Source of the DNA: ZC4RG30 sp039917615
GTDB lineage: Bacteria > Pseudomonadota > Gammaproteobacteria > Steroidobacterales > Steroidobacteraceae
DNA: 64,000 nucleotides
Direction of reading: 5' to 3'
Assembly (NCBI GenBank): GCA_039917615.1
Contig: JBDSJD010000004.1
Location: forward strand, 1 to 64,000
Made by a program: the position numbers and the translations under genes. Of the stretch, positions 6,566 through 14,897 are shown piece after piece. The first letter of the stretch is position 1. Every line of letters starts with the position of its first letter. The notes below the pieces were generated by a model that did no database searches, was not told the origin of the DNA, and was given only the letters and a program-made list of their open reading frames with translations.

Positions 6566-8992
6566 TCAGAACCGCTTCTTTATCGTCAGCGCCCACTCCC
6601 GTGGCCGCCCCGGTGCACCATCGGTATGACCGGCGGACTGCAGCTGGTCGGCACGGCTCATGAAGTAGTACTTGTCGGTCAGGTTGGTGCCTTCCAGCGA
6701 GACATCGAGCATCTGGTCACTGCTGCGCCAGGTCAGGCGGGCGTTCAGCAGCGAATAGGCGCCGATGAAGTTGGACGGCTGGTTGGCGGCGTTGGTGTAG
6801 AAGCTGGCCTGGTGGCTCCAATCGACGCGCGGCGAAATCGTGCTGCCATTGGCAAGCCCGATCTCGTACGTAGCGCCGAGCGCGAACTTCGACTTCGGCG
6901 AGAACGGCAGCTTGTCGTCGGCGGTGATGTGCCAAGGACGGCTCGTGGCAGACACCGCAGGGTCGACAAAGGTGTACTTGAAGTCGAAGTAGTTGTACGA
7001 CGCGTCGATCGACAGACCGGCGAACGGACGCAACACTGCTTCGAGCTCGACACCCTTCATCTCGCCATCACCGGCGTTCGCCACGGCGCCACAGGGCGCA
7101 ACCAGGCCGGTGGAGGCCGGGCAGCTCTGCAGGCTCAGCTGGATGTCCTTGTACTTGCCGAAGTACACCGAACCATTGAGGCGCAACCGACGATCGAACA
7201 GATCGGTCTTCACGCCCGCCTCGATGGTATTGAGGGTTTCCGGGTCGAAGGGAAGCGCCTGACCGATTACGAACGGCCGCGGCGAGATGCCGCCGCCTTT
7301 GAAGGCAGTGGCGTACTGCACGTATGTCATGACATCCGGTGTCAGCGCATATTGCAGGTTGATCCGGTAGTCCAGGTTGTCGCCACTGTATGCCTTTGTC
7401 TGCCCATCCAGCCCGCCCAGATAGGTCTGCGGCGTCCCGCTTCGGTTCTTGCGCACGAAGGTGTAATCCTTCGATTCGTCGGTGTAGCGCAGGCCGAGGT
7501 TGGCGGTGAGCTCTTCCGTGAGGTGCCAGCTGGCGTGGGCGAACGCAGCCTGCGTCTCGGCCCTGACTGGATCGTTCTGCTGGAACTGCAGAGGGTTGCG
7601 CTTGGCAGCGCCGGCACCCGAGTAGCTATTGGCCTGGCCGAGGTAACGCAGATCCTGCCATGTTTCATAGCGCGAACCCTGGCTCATGTAGAACGCACCC
7701 AGGGTCCATTCGACCTTGTTCGCAGCGAAGGCACCGTTCAGCCGTACTTCTTCACTGAAGGAATGGAACGGCAGCGTGCCATCGCCGATGGAGCTGGCGA
7801 GCGGCGACTGGTCGTTGTCGTTCACGAAGCCGCTGTTGTACCAGCGCCAGGCGGTGATCGACTTCAGTGCCAGCCCTTCGTTGATTGTCCAGTCGGTGAC
7901 AAGCGAAGTGCCGCCGCCCTTGAAGAACTGCCTCACCGCGCCTGGCCGCGTCTCTAGCAGGGGGATTGGCGTGGCGGAGGCTGGGGGCGTGAGCCCGGGC
8001 GTGGTTACGAATGTGCCCGCCGGGTTGTAGTAGCTGGCGTAGGTGTAGTAAGAACCCCTCGGCGGGACGAAGGTGTAGAGCGGCAGATTGGTCGCGCCGC
8101 GCACCGGCTGTATATTGTCGTTGGGCGTGGTGTTCGCATTCACGAGCACTGCGCCGGTGGGGTTGCGGTCGTCGTCGGTGTAGTCAACGGAGAAGTTGAA
8201 CTCCAGCGCGTCGTTTGCGATCCAGCGCAGCGAGGCGCGCACCGCGGTGTAGTTGACATCGCTGTCCTTGGAGACCACGCAGCCGCGGATGGGCGTGCGC
8301 ACCGGCGCAATGCCGCTGGCCGGAAACGCGCAACCGTAATCTATCCGGTCGATATATCCGCCCTGGCGCTTGTCGGCGCCGGAGATACGCATGAACAGAT
8401 TGTCGGTCAGCGCGAAATTCGCGCTGCCACGCAGATCGACGCGATCACGCGAGCCGTAGGTTGCCGAGAAGTAGCCGCCGGGAGTCGCCGTCGGCCGCTG
8501 CGAATACAGCTTCACTGCACCGCCGATGGAGTTCTTGCCAGCCAGCGTTCCCTGCGGGCCGCGCAGGATTTCGACGCGTTCGAGATCCAGCAGGTCGAGC
8601 ATGGACCCGGTGAGCGTGGCGTAATAGACATCGTCTACGTAGAGACCGACGCCTGGCTCGAGGGCCGGATTGAAATCGAGCTGTCCAATGCCGCGGATGT
8701 AGGCCTGGATGGAAGGTCCGAACATCGGCGCCGCCGCCCGCAGCGTGACGCTGGGCGCCTGACTCGCAACCTCGGCGATGTTGGTCTGGCTGCGCGCTTC
8801 CAGCATGTCCGCGGAAATCGCCGTGATTGCCAGGGGAATATCCTGCACATTCTGCTCACGGAACTGCGCGGTAACGATAACTTCCTCAAGAACGTCTTCC
8901 TCGGCGGCAAACGCGACAGGAGCCGCCATTGCAACGCAGCTAAACCCGATTGCCATTCGTACGGCAAGCGCAACACTGGATCGATTCGCCAT
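6566..8992 (-). CDS. TonB-dependent outer-membrane receptor
   Basis: 808 residues. A signal peptide (residues 1-30, ending AFAAEE) is followed by the TonB-box-like EEVIVTAQ, a plug domain (about 45-165, with RGIGQLDFNPALEPGVGLYVDDVYY and VEILRGPQGTLAGKNSIGGAV) and a 22-strand barrel ending in an aromatic residue (TIKKRF). Such receptors take up a ligand across the outer membrane using TonB energy. The plug sequence is of the type frequent in Xanthomonadales/Sphingomonadales receptors. The ligand cannot be inferred, and no transporter lies beside it. It is monocistronic, with its own terminator. Confidence 0.95.
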   Translation of the reverse strand: MANRSSVALAVRMAIGFSCVAMAAPVAFAAEEDVLEEVIVTAQFREQNVQDIPLAITAISADMLEARSQTNIAEVASQAPSVTLRAAAPMFGPSIQAYIRGIGQLDFNPALEPGVGLYVDDVYYATLTGSMLDLLDLERVEILRGPQGTLAGKNSIGGAVKLYSQRPTATPGGYFSATYGSRDRVDLRGSANFALTDNLFMRISGADKRQGGYIDRIDYGCAFPASGIAPVRTPIRGCVVSKDSDVNYTAVRASLRWIANDALEFNFSVDYTDDDRNPTGAVLVNANTTPNDNIQPVRGATNLPLYTFVPPRGSYYTYASYYNPAGTFVTTPGLTPPASATPIPLLETRPGAVRQFFKGGGTSLVTDWTINEGLALKSITAWRWYNSGFVNDNDQSPLASSIGDGTLPFHSFSEEVRLNGAFAANKVEWTLGAFYMSQGSRYETWQDLRYLGQANSYSGAGAAKRNPLQFQQNDPVRAETQAAFAHASWHLTEELTANLGLRYTDESKDYTFVRKNRSGTPQTYLGGLDGQTKAYSGDNLDYRINLQYALTPDVMTYVQYATAFKGGGISPRPFVIGQALPFDPETLNTIEAGVKTDLFDRRLRLNGSVYFGKYKDIQLSLQSCPASTGLVAPCGAVANAGDGEMKGVELEAVLRPFAGLSIDASYNYFDFKYTFVDPAVSATSRPWHITADDKLPFSPKSKFALGATYEIGLANGSTISPRVDWSHQASFYTNAANQPSNFIGAYSLLNARLTWRSSDQMLDVSLEGTNLTDKYYFMSRADQLQSAGHTDGAPGRPREWALTIKKRF

Positions 8993-9082
8993 TTGAGACA
9001 GTCCTTTTTTTTCCGCAAGACTTATTGCGGCTATGGGGCCGGACTGTAGCGTGCAAGCGACTGAGTGTCAGCAACTCATTTC

Positions 9083-9127
9083 GCTGCTAGAGCAGCAAAT
9101 TTGGCGTGTTGTGCGATTTACACAACA
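9083..9127. repeat. Two short inverted repeats between the HDOD and TonB receptor genes
   Basis: TGTTGTG (9107-9113) and CACAACA (9121-9127) are perfect arms just past the HDOD stop; GCTGC/GCAGC arms with flanking A/T pairs lie at 9083-9096. They may end the flagellar transcript or act in the receptor promoter. No T run follows. Confidence 0.4.
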
Positions 9128-9128
9128 G

Positions 9129-10013
9129 TTAGCCGCCGAGTGCCTGGCGCAGTCCGGCAAGCTCGCCGGCTGTCTCCTGCAACACCTTCTGACAGGCCTC
9201 GTGATTCACGCCCAGGCGTGTGCCTGCGGTGGTTTCCTGCAGACGCATCTCAAGCGCGGCAGGATCAGCATGAAATGACACCAGCAGGTTCGCGATGGTC
9301 AGTACGTCCGTGAGATCGGCCGCATCTGAACCGGTGCGGTCGATGTCCTCGTAATGCTCGACGGCATCGATGATATCCGGCGCAATCTCCCAGCTCTCCA
9401 GCACTGCCTTGGCGATGGAAGTGTTCCAGTCGCGGACGATCTGCTGATAGGACTCTGCGTCCGCGAACAGTGACGGGTGATTCATTGCGCGCGTGAGGAT
9501 GTAGACACGACCCATGCCATGCATGAGGCCGGCGAGCAGCGCCTTGTCCGCGTTGACTTGGGTCCAGCGACGCGCCACCACGAAAGACATGGCCGCGACC
9601 TTGACGCTGCGCTCCCACAGTTCGTTCAGCGGCTTGCGGATGGGCTGCAGCGCCGCCGCATTCTTGACCTGGTCCATCGCATAGGCCAGTGATGCGGTGC
9701 GTACGTTGGCGAACCCGATGCGCGCGATGGCGCTCTTCAGTTCCGAGATCCTGGCGCCGTTTGGATTGAGCGCGGCGGAGTTCGCCATCTGCAGCAGTCT
9801 GGCTGCCATGGCAGGCTCCGCGGTGACCAGCCTTGCGATCTGGCCCGAGTCGCAGTTCTCGTCGGCAAGCACCTTGCGGATACGCAGCGCTATGTCGGGG
9901 AACGAGGGGATCTCGATCTTGCCGGCAGACATCTCCTGCGCCAGCGTCTGCACGAAGGCAAAGGCGTCCTGATTGGAAGGACCTGCGATGTTTCCCTGTC
10001 GCTGAGCTGACAT
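9129..10013 (-). CDS. HDOD-domain signalling protein
   Basis: 294 residues. The HDOD domain spans roughly residues 30-235 with IPSFPDIALRIRKVLADE, a helical core with MANSAALNPNGARISELKSAIARIGFANVR, and GLMHGMGRVYILTRA in the region where true HD phosphohydrolases carry metal ligands. HDOD proteins are non-catalytic output or scaffold domains in bacterial signalling. It is the last gene of the long minus-strand flagellar series, 18 bp after DUF2802, so it may belong to motility or c-di-GMP control. Its partner is unknown. Confidence 0.85.
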   Translation of the reverse strand: MSAQRQGNIAGPSNQDAFAFVQTLAQEMSAGKIEIPSFPDIALRIRKVLADENCDSGQIARLVTAEPAMAARLLQMANSAALNPNGARISELKSAIARIGFANVRTASLAYAMDQVKNAAALQPIRKPLNELWERSVKVAAMSFVVARRWTQVNADKALLAGLMHGMGRVYILTRAMNHPSLFADAESYQQIVRDWNTSIAKAVLESWEIAPDIIDAVEHYEDIDRTGSDAADLTDVLTIANLLVSFHADPAALEMRLQETTAGTRLGVNHEACQKVLQETAGELAGLRQALGG

Positions 10014-10031
10014 AATTTCCGGGACAATCGA

Positions 10032-10442
10032 CTAGTGAGGCGAAGGACTATGCAACCTTGCCAGCAGCGCCGCCTCGTGCCGCGTCACACCACTGGCAGA
10101 AATCATGTCCTCGGCGCTGGCACCATTGCGTGCCATCTGGCGCGCCAGATCGTAGCCGCGCTGCCCGGCGCCCGCGGCTGCAGCGGCGAGCAGCTGCCGG
10201 TCGTCGACACGTGTCTGCAGGGCGTTGATCTGCGCTGCCAGCTGCTGTGCCAGATCCGACAGTGCGCGGGTGGCACCTCGCGACTCGTCGAGTTCCGAAA
10301 AAAGCCGCTGCATGTCCTGGCGGCCAGTGCGGCGCCAGCGTCCGAATGCAAAGGCAAAGGCCAGCAGCGCCAGCGCCAGAACCGCAGCGCGTGCGCCATA
10401 GAAGGCCAGTTCGTTCTGTTGAAAAATCGTGTTGATTTCCAT
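10032..10442 (-). CDS. DUF2802 flagellar-cluster membrane protein
   Basis: 136 residues from the ATG at 10442; the longer upstream reading is rejected because it lacks a ribosome site, while GGTGAG precedes this ATG. One N-terminal membrane helix (about 15-38) is followed by a coiled-coil region (45-85) and the C-terminal DUF2802 motif GYDLARQMARNGASAEDMISASGVTRHEAALL. Pseudomonads carry this family just downstream of motD and cheW genes. Here the cheW genes are absent and a 171-bp gap separates it from motD, with a sigma-54-type promoter inside. Confidence 0.8.
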   Translation of the reverse strand: MEINTIFQQNELAFYGARAAVLALALLAFAFAFGRWRRTGRQDMQRLFSELDESRGATRALSDLAQQLAAQINALQTRVDDRQLLAAAAAGAGQRGYDLARQMARNGASAEDMISASGVTRHEAALLARLHSPSPH

Positions 10443-10497
10443 GCGCTCACCACCGTTTGACTGTGAGCCGACAACAAATCGGCACATGGCATTGCCG

Positions 10498-10513
10498 AGC
10501 AGCATTCGTGCCA
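10498..10513 (-). promoter_or_regulatory. Sigma-54 promoter for DUF2802-HDOD
   Basis: Minus strand TGGCACG-AATG-CTGCT differs from TGGCACG-N4-TTGCT at one base, with GG and GC exactly 10 bases apart. The -12 element is about 57 bp before the DUF2802 start. Confidence 0.7.
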
Positions 10514-10613
10514 GTTGCCGATCAGGCGTTGCACATCGCCCGCGGCCGCTGCGTTTTATCCAGTGCTTTGTGAAGCGCGTCACTGCACCCAGGTGTTTGG
10601 GAAGGCTGCGTCG

Positions 10614-11342
10614 TCATGGCGCCACCGGCTCACTGCCTTCAATCGTCAGCACGACGCGGCGATTGGCGTTACGCCCGTCGGGTGTGGTGTTGGGCAGCAC
10701 CGGCCGGAACTCGCCATAGGCAACCACCGACAGGCGCTGTGGATCCACTCCATTCTGGACCAGCACGTGTACGACGCTGGCCGCGCGGGCGGCGGAAAGC
10801 TCCCAGTTGCTGGCAAACACGCCGCCACTGACGGGAATGTTGTCGGTATGGCCTTCCACGCGGATGCTGTTCGGGAATGCGCGCAATGCCTCGCCGAGCA
10901 TCTTGATCGCGGCCTGTGCGTCAACTGCCAGGCTCGCGGCACCCGAAGCGAACAGCAGGTCGGAACGGATGGCGATTTCGACGAAACCATCGCCGGCCTG
11001 CACGTCGACCAGGCCCTGCATGATCAGCGGATTCAGCGCTTCGGTGGCCTGCTGTGCCAGCTGTCGCAGCGCTTGCGTCTTTACATCCTCAGGCAGCTGC
11101 ACCAGTGGCGCCGCCACGGTGGTCGCGGCCTTGTCGCCTACCTGCACCGGCGCGGTGGTGGTGGGCGCGCCGCGAAATGCCGCATTCAGCGAATCGGAAA
11201 CAACGCGGTACTTGCCCTCATTCACCGACGAGATCGAGTACATCACCACAAAGAATGCCAGCAGCAGCGTGACCAGGTCTCCATAGGGAATGGCCCAGGC
11301 CTCGTGGTTCTCATGCTCATCGTGATGTCGGCGACGTGCCAT
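10614..11342 (-). CDS. motD: Flagellar motor stator protein MotD (MotB family)
   Basis: 242 residues. A basic N-terminus (ARRRHHDEHENHEAWAIPYGD) leads into the single membrane helix YGDLVTLLLAFFVVMYSIS, whose Asp near residue 22 is the expected proton-carrying residue. A periplasmic linker is followed by an OmpA/MotB peptidoglycan-binding domain (about 115-235, with VEGHTDNIPV and LSAARAASVVHVL). It pairs with the MotC gene six bases upstream. Stators of this family push on FliG, for which no gene is present in the window. Confidence 0.93.
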   Translation of the reverse strand: MARRRHHDEHENHEAWAIPYGDLVTLLLAFFVVMYSISSVNEGKYRVVSDSLNAAFRGAPTTTAPVQVGDKAATTVAAPLVQLPEDVKTQALRQLAQQATEALNPLIMQGLVDVQAGDGFVEIAIRSDLLFASGAASLAVDAQAAIKMLGEALRAFPNSIRVEGHTDNIPVSGGVFASNWELSAARAASVVHVLVQNGVDPQRLSVVAYGEFRPVLPNTTPDGRNANRRVVLTIEGSEPVAP

Positions 11343-11348
11343 GCGGAC

Positions 11349-12089
11349 CTAGTGCAGGTAGCTCTGCAGGCGGGAATCGATGATGCGCGGATTGTCCCCT
11401 TGGGCGATGGCGATCATGCCTTCGATGATCATCTCCCTGACATGACTCTGCGCCAGGGTCGCGGTCTTGAGCTTGTTGGCAATGGGCAGCAGGAACAGGT
11501 TGGCAAGTCCGATGCCGTAAACCGTTGCGGTAAACGCCGCGGCGATGCCGGCGCCGAGCTTGGCCGGATCACTCAGGTTTTGCATGACGGCCATGAGTCC
11601 GAGCACCGCGCCGATGATGCCCAGCGTCGGCGCATACACGCCCATGCCTTCGAATACCTTGGCCGCGCGGATGTCGGCAGATTCGCGAGTGTGCAGTTCC
11701 ACTTCGAGAATGCCACGGATCGCATCCGGCTCGCTGCCGTCAATGATCAGCTGCAGGCCCTTGCGCATGAATTCGTCTTTTTCAGCGCCGAGCATGGGTT
11801 CCAGACCCAACAGTCCCTGCTTGCGCGAAATCTGGCTCCACTCGACCATGCGCGTGACGATGCGGCGCGCGTCCGGCACCGGCGACCGGAATACCCAGGG
11901 CAGGATCCGGAACGCGCGCTTCATGACGCCGCCAGGGGTCTGCACGAGTATCGACGCGAACGTGCCGACGAACACGATCATCATCGCCGCATAGGACACC
12001 AGCGAATGCAGGCCGGCGCCTTTGAGTATCGCGCCGGTCAGCAGCGCCACGAAGGCCAGGACGATGCCGATGATGCTCAGTATATCCAT
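11349..12089 (-). CDS. motC: Flagellar motor stator protein MotC (MotA family)
   Basis: 246 residues with four membrane segments (about 2-22, 30-50, 145-170, 178-200). The conserved MotA block GVYAPTLGIIGAVLGLMAVM and the following AAFTATVYGIGLANLFLLPIANKLK form the ion-channel side. The cytoplasmic loop between helices 2 and 3 is the part that contacts FliG in known motors. It starts three bases after fliA. In Pseudomonas several che genes separate fliA from motC; here there are none. Confidence 0.93.
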   Translation of the reverse strand: MDILSIIGIVLAFVALLTGAILKGAGLHSLVSYAAMMIVFVGTFASILVQTPGGVMKRAFRILPWVFRSPVPDARRIVTRMVEWSQISRKQGLLGLEPMLGAEKDEFMRKGLQLIIDGSEPDAIRGILEVELHTRESADIRAAKVFEGMGVYAPTLGIIGAVLGLMAVMQNLSDPAKLGAGIAAAFTATVYGIGLANLFLLPIANKLKTATLAQSHVREMIIEGMIAIAQGDNPRIIDSRLQSYLH

Positions 12090-12092
12090 GGG

Positions 12093-12818
12093 TTATTCAG
12101 GCCTCTCGGCGTGCCAGGGGCGCAGGCGTGAACGCAGGCGCACCAGTGCCTGGCCATGCAGCTGGCAGACGCGCGACTCGCTGATGCCGAGCACCAGCCC
12201 GATTTCCTTGAGATTCAGTTCATCGTCGTAATACATCGACATGACCAGGCGCTCGCGCTCCGGCAGGCCGGCTATGGCCGTGGCAACCGCGCTGCGCAAT
12301 GCGCCGCTTTCGGTTTCGAGTAAGGGATTGGCGTCGCGGTCGGCCACGGCCGCGGCGGCAGCGACTTCGTCGATGCTGGCGAGCTGACAGGCTGCCGCGT
12401 CCTGCACGATGCGGTGATATTCGTCGATGGGAATATCCATGGCCGCGGCGATCTCCACTTCGCGCGCTTCGCGGCCTTCGCGGTTTTCGATCTCGCGGAT
12501 GGCGCTGGCCGCAGCGCGCGCCTTGCGATGCACCGAGCGGGGCGCCCAGTCCTGCTTGCGCAGCGCATCGATCATGGCGCCCCGGATGCGGATGCCGGCA
12601 TAAGTCTCGAAGCTGGCGCCGCGGTCCGAAGCATAGTGCGACGCGGCTTCCAGCAGGCCGATCATGCCGGCCTGGATCAGGTCGTCCACTTCCACGCTGG
12701 GCGGCAGGCGGCCGGCCAGGTGATAAGCAATGCGCTTTACCAGCTCGGCATGGCGGGCAACCAGCGTGTTTGCTGATCCCCCACCGGCCACCGAGCTGTA
12801 GGCGCTGATCTGGTTCAT
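12093..12818 (-). CDS. fliA: RNA polymerase sigma-28 factor FliA
   Basis: 241 residues, normal length. Region 2 is seen around 20-95 (VKRIAYHLAGRLPPSVEVDD, AGMIGLLEAASHYASDRGASFETYAGIRIRGAMIDALRK), region 3 follows, and region 4 closes the protein (LPERERLVMSMYYDDELNLKEIG and SESRVCQLHGQALVRLR). It directs late flagellar genes such as fliC, fliS and flgM, which carry matching promoters in this window. The start overlaps the fleN stop as ATGA. Confidence 0.97.
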   Translation of the reverse strand: MNQISAYSSVAGGGSANTLVARHAELVKRIAYHLAGRLPPSVEVDDLIQAGMIGLLEAASHYASDRGASFETYAGIRIRGAMIDALRKQDWAPRSVHRKARAAASAIREIENREGREAREVEIAAAMDIPIDEYHRIVQDAAACQLASIDEVAAAAAVADRDANPLLETESGALRSAVATAIAGLPERERLVMSMYYDDELNLKEIGLVLGISESRVCQLHGQALVRLRSRLRPWHAERPE

Positions 12819-13702
12819 CGCACTGCCTCGAGGTGCCGCGGCGACTGCGGCAGCAGGCGTTCAATGAAAAATTCCACGTTGCCGCGCGGCCCTGTCGGTG
12901 TCGGCCACTTGCCGGCCTGTTTCGCCAGACGCGCAAAGGCCCGCGCCGCCGGCGCAGAAGGATAGGCCTGCATCACGCAGCGCTGCTCACGGATGGCGGC
13001 GCGCACGAACGTGTCTTCGGGAATCTCGCCGGCATAGTCGAGCACCACGTCGAGAAAACGGCTGGTGACGCGTTCGAGCTTGCGGAACAAGACTTCGCCG
13101 GCGCCGGCGGATGTCGACATGTTGGCGAGGATGCGGAACCTGGCCACGCCATGACTGCGATGCAGCACCTTGATCAGGGCGTAGGCATCGGTAAGCGACG
13201 CAGGCTCATCGCGCAGCACCACCAGTACATTCTGCGCTGCCTGGCAGAACTGGCGCACGCTGTCGGCAATGCCGGCAGCGGTGTCCACGATCAACACATC
13301 GAGGCCGGCGGTCAGGTGACTGAAGGCCTGCACGAGGCCCAGATGTTCGCTGGTAGACAACCCAGCCAGGCGGGACACGCCCGATGCGCCAGGAATCACG
13401 CCAAAACCCGCGGGCGATTGCACGATGACCTCTTCCAGCGTGCAGCGTCCGTCGAGTACATGCTCCAGCGTGTGCCGCGGAGTGAGTCCCATCATCACAT
13501 CGACATTGGCCAGGCCGAGGTCGCCGTCCAACAGCAACGCGCGTTTGCCCTGCGCGGCGAGCGCCGCCGCAAGATTCACGGCAACGCTGGTCTTGCCAAC
13601 GCCGCCTTTGCCGCCGGTCACTGCAATGACCTGCACAGGATCGGGGCGTAGCGCCGCGCGCAGGCCGGCGGTCTGTACAGTATCGAAACTAGCGGATGGC
13701 AT
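12815..13702 (-). CDS. fleN: FleN/FlhG, MinD-like ATPase controlling flagellar number
   Basis: 295 residues from the ATG at 13702. The open frame extends 63 codons further, but that part lies inside flhF and encodes a non-conserved, Arg/Cys-rich sequence. The deviant Walker A VTGGKGGVGKTSVAVNLAAAL starts near residue 25, followed by LLLDGDLGLANVDVMMG and VLIVDTAAGIADSVRQF. FleN restrains FleQ and, with FlhF, sets number and polar placement of flagella. The gene starts inside the end of flhF (14-base overlap), indicating coupling. Confidence 0.94.
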   Translation of the reverse strand: MPSASFDTVQTAGLRAALRPDPVQVIAVTGGKGGVGKTSVAVNLAAALAAQGKRALLLDGDLGLANVDVMMGLTPRHTLEHVLDGRCTLEEVIVQSPAGFGVIPGASGVSRLAGLSTSEHLGLVQAFSHLTAGLDVLIVDTAAGIADSVRQFCQAAQNVLVVLRDEPASLTDAYALIKVLHRSHGVARFRILANMSTSAGAGEVLFRKLERVTSRFLDVVLDYAGEIPEDTFVRAAIREQRCVMQAYPSAPAARAFARLAKQAGKWPTPTGPRGNVEFFIERLLPQSPRHLEAVR

Positions 13703-14894
13703 GCGCCACCCCGCCGAACTTGCGCACCAGCAACTCATCGCTGGCCGATGCGTCATGGGTACGTGCCAGAAGCACTGCGCGTGCAACCAGCTGATGAGCG
13801 CGTGCCGGCGCCAGGTCTTCCGGAATGCGCGGACCTTCAGCGACGTAACTGAGCGGCAGGCCGGCAGCGACCAGCGCCGACAGCGCGCCACCGATGCTGA
13901 CCGCCTCGTCGAGCTTGGTCAGCATCACAGCGCGCGGCCTGAAAACGGCGAAGTTTTGCAGGGACTCTTCCAGCACTCCGGCCTGCGCGCCCGCCGACAA
14001 GGTTAGCCAGATATCAATCTGCGCGGCCTCTGCCACGTCCACCAGCGCTTTAGCGCGGGCGTCGAGATGGCTGTCGCGCGGACTGATGCCAGCGGTGTCG
14101 ATCAACACCATGCGGTGCAGCGGCAGACGCTGCAGCAGCTGCGGCAGTTCGGCAGGATCGACAACGGTGTAGCACTCGACGCCGAGCAGGCGGCCGAGCA
14201 CACGCAACTGTTCGTGTGCCCCGAAGCGCTGGTCATCCATGGAAATGAGCGCGATATCGCGCGTGCCGTGGCGCATGACCCAGCGCGCTGCAAGCTTGGC
14301 GATGCCGGTGGTCTTGCCGATGCCGGTGGGCCCCACAAAGGCCACGCGACCGCCACGATCGAGCAGATCGTCGCCGGTCACCGTGAGGTGGCGCGCCAGC
14401 TGTGCCAGCGCGCGGCGCTGTGCATCTTCGGGCGCGAGGCCCGCCGGCAGCTCGCGCAACAATGTCGTCGCAAGCGTTGTGGACACACCTATTTCAGTCA
14501 GCACCTTCAGTAGCTCGGCCAGAGCCGGCGCGCGCCGAGTTAGATCATTCCATGCCAGCTGTGCCAGCTGCCATTCAAGCAGGTGCCGCATGGAGCGCAG
14601 CTCTTCGCCGATGAGCGCGTCTGCTGCGGGCGGCGTCGGCGCTGCCGCCGGTACAACCGCGGCTGCCTTGGCCAGCAACGCGGCAAACTCGCTGCCGCTA
14701 GTTGTGACCAGCGCGGGAGTTGCAACAGGTTCAGATTTCCCGGGGGCCAGTTCTTCTGGATCCATGGCCACCGTCACCTCCACGCCTTGCGCCAGTTGGC
14801 GCGAGGCAAGAATGATGGCGTCCGGTCCCTGGCCGTCGCGCACCAGCCGCAGGGCCTGGCGCATGTCGGGGGCGTTGTATGTCTTGATCTTCAT
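13689..14894 (-). CDS. flhF: FlhF, SRP-type GTPase for polar flagellum placement
   Basis: 401 residues. The short N-terminal B domain (MKIKTYNAPDMRQALRLVRDGQGPDAIIL) is followed by a variable Ala/Pro-rich linker, an N domain and a G domain with P-loop VAFVGPTGIGKTTGIAKLA, ALISMDDQRFGAHEQL, VLIDTAGISPRDSHL and LTKLDEAVSIGGALS. FlhF recruits early flagellar parts to the cell pole, so a polar flagellum is expected. It begins three bases after flhA. Confidence 0.96.
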   Translation of the reverse strand: MKIKTYNAPDMRQALRLVRDGQGPDAIILASRQLAQGVEVTVAMDPEELAPGKSEPVATPALVTTSGSEFAALLAKAAAVVPAAAPTPPAADALIGEELRSMRHLLEWQLAQLAWNDLTRRAPALAELLKVLTEIGVSTTLATTLLRELPAGLAPEDAQRRALAQLARHLTVTGDDLLDRGGRVAFVGPTGIGKTTGIAKLAARWVMRHGTRDIALISMDDQRFGAHEQLRVLGRLLGVECYTVVDPAELPQLLQRLPLHRMVLIDTAGISPRDSHLDARAKALVDVAEAAQIDIWLTLSAGAQAGVLEESLQNFAVFRPRAVMLTKLDEAVSIGGALSALVAAGLPLSYVAEGPRIPEDLAPARAHQLVARAVLLARTHDASASDELLVRKFGGVAHAIR

Positions 14895-14897
14895 TCT

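Noticed and set aside
10515..12131. Long plus-strand open frame of 538 codons opposite motD/motC
   Set aside because: It is the mirror frame of well-recognised motor genes in GC-rich DNA; its His/Arg/Gln-rich translation matches no protein style. Many similar frames opposite the flagellar genes were rejected for the same reason.
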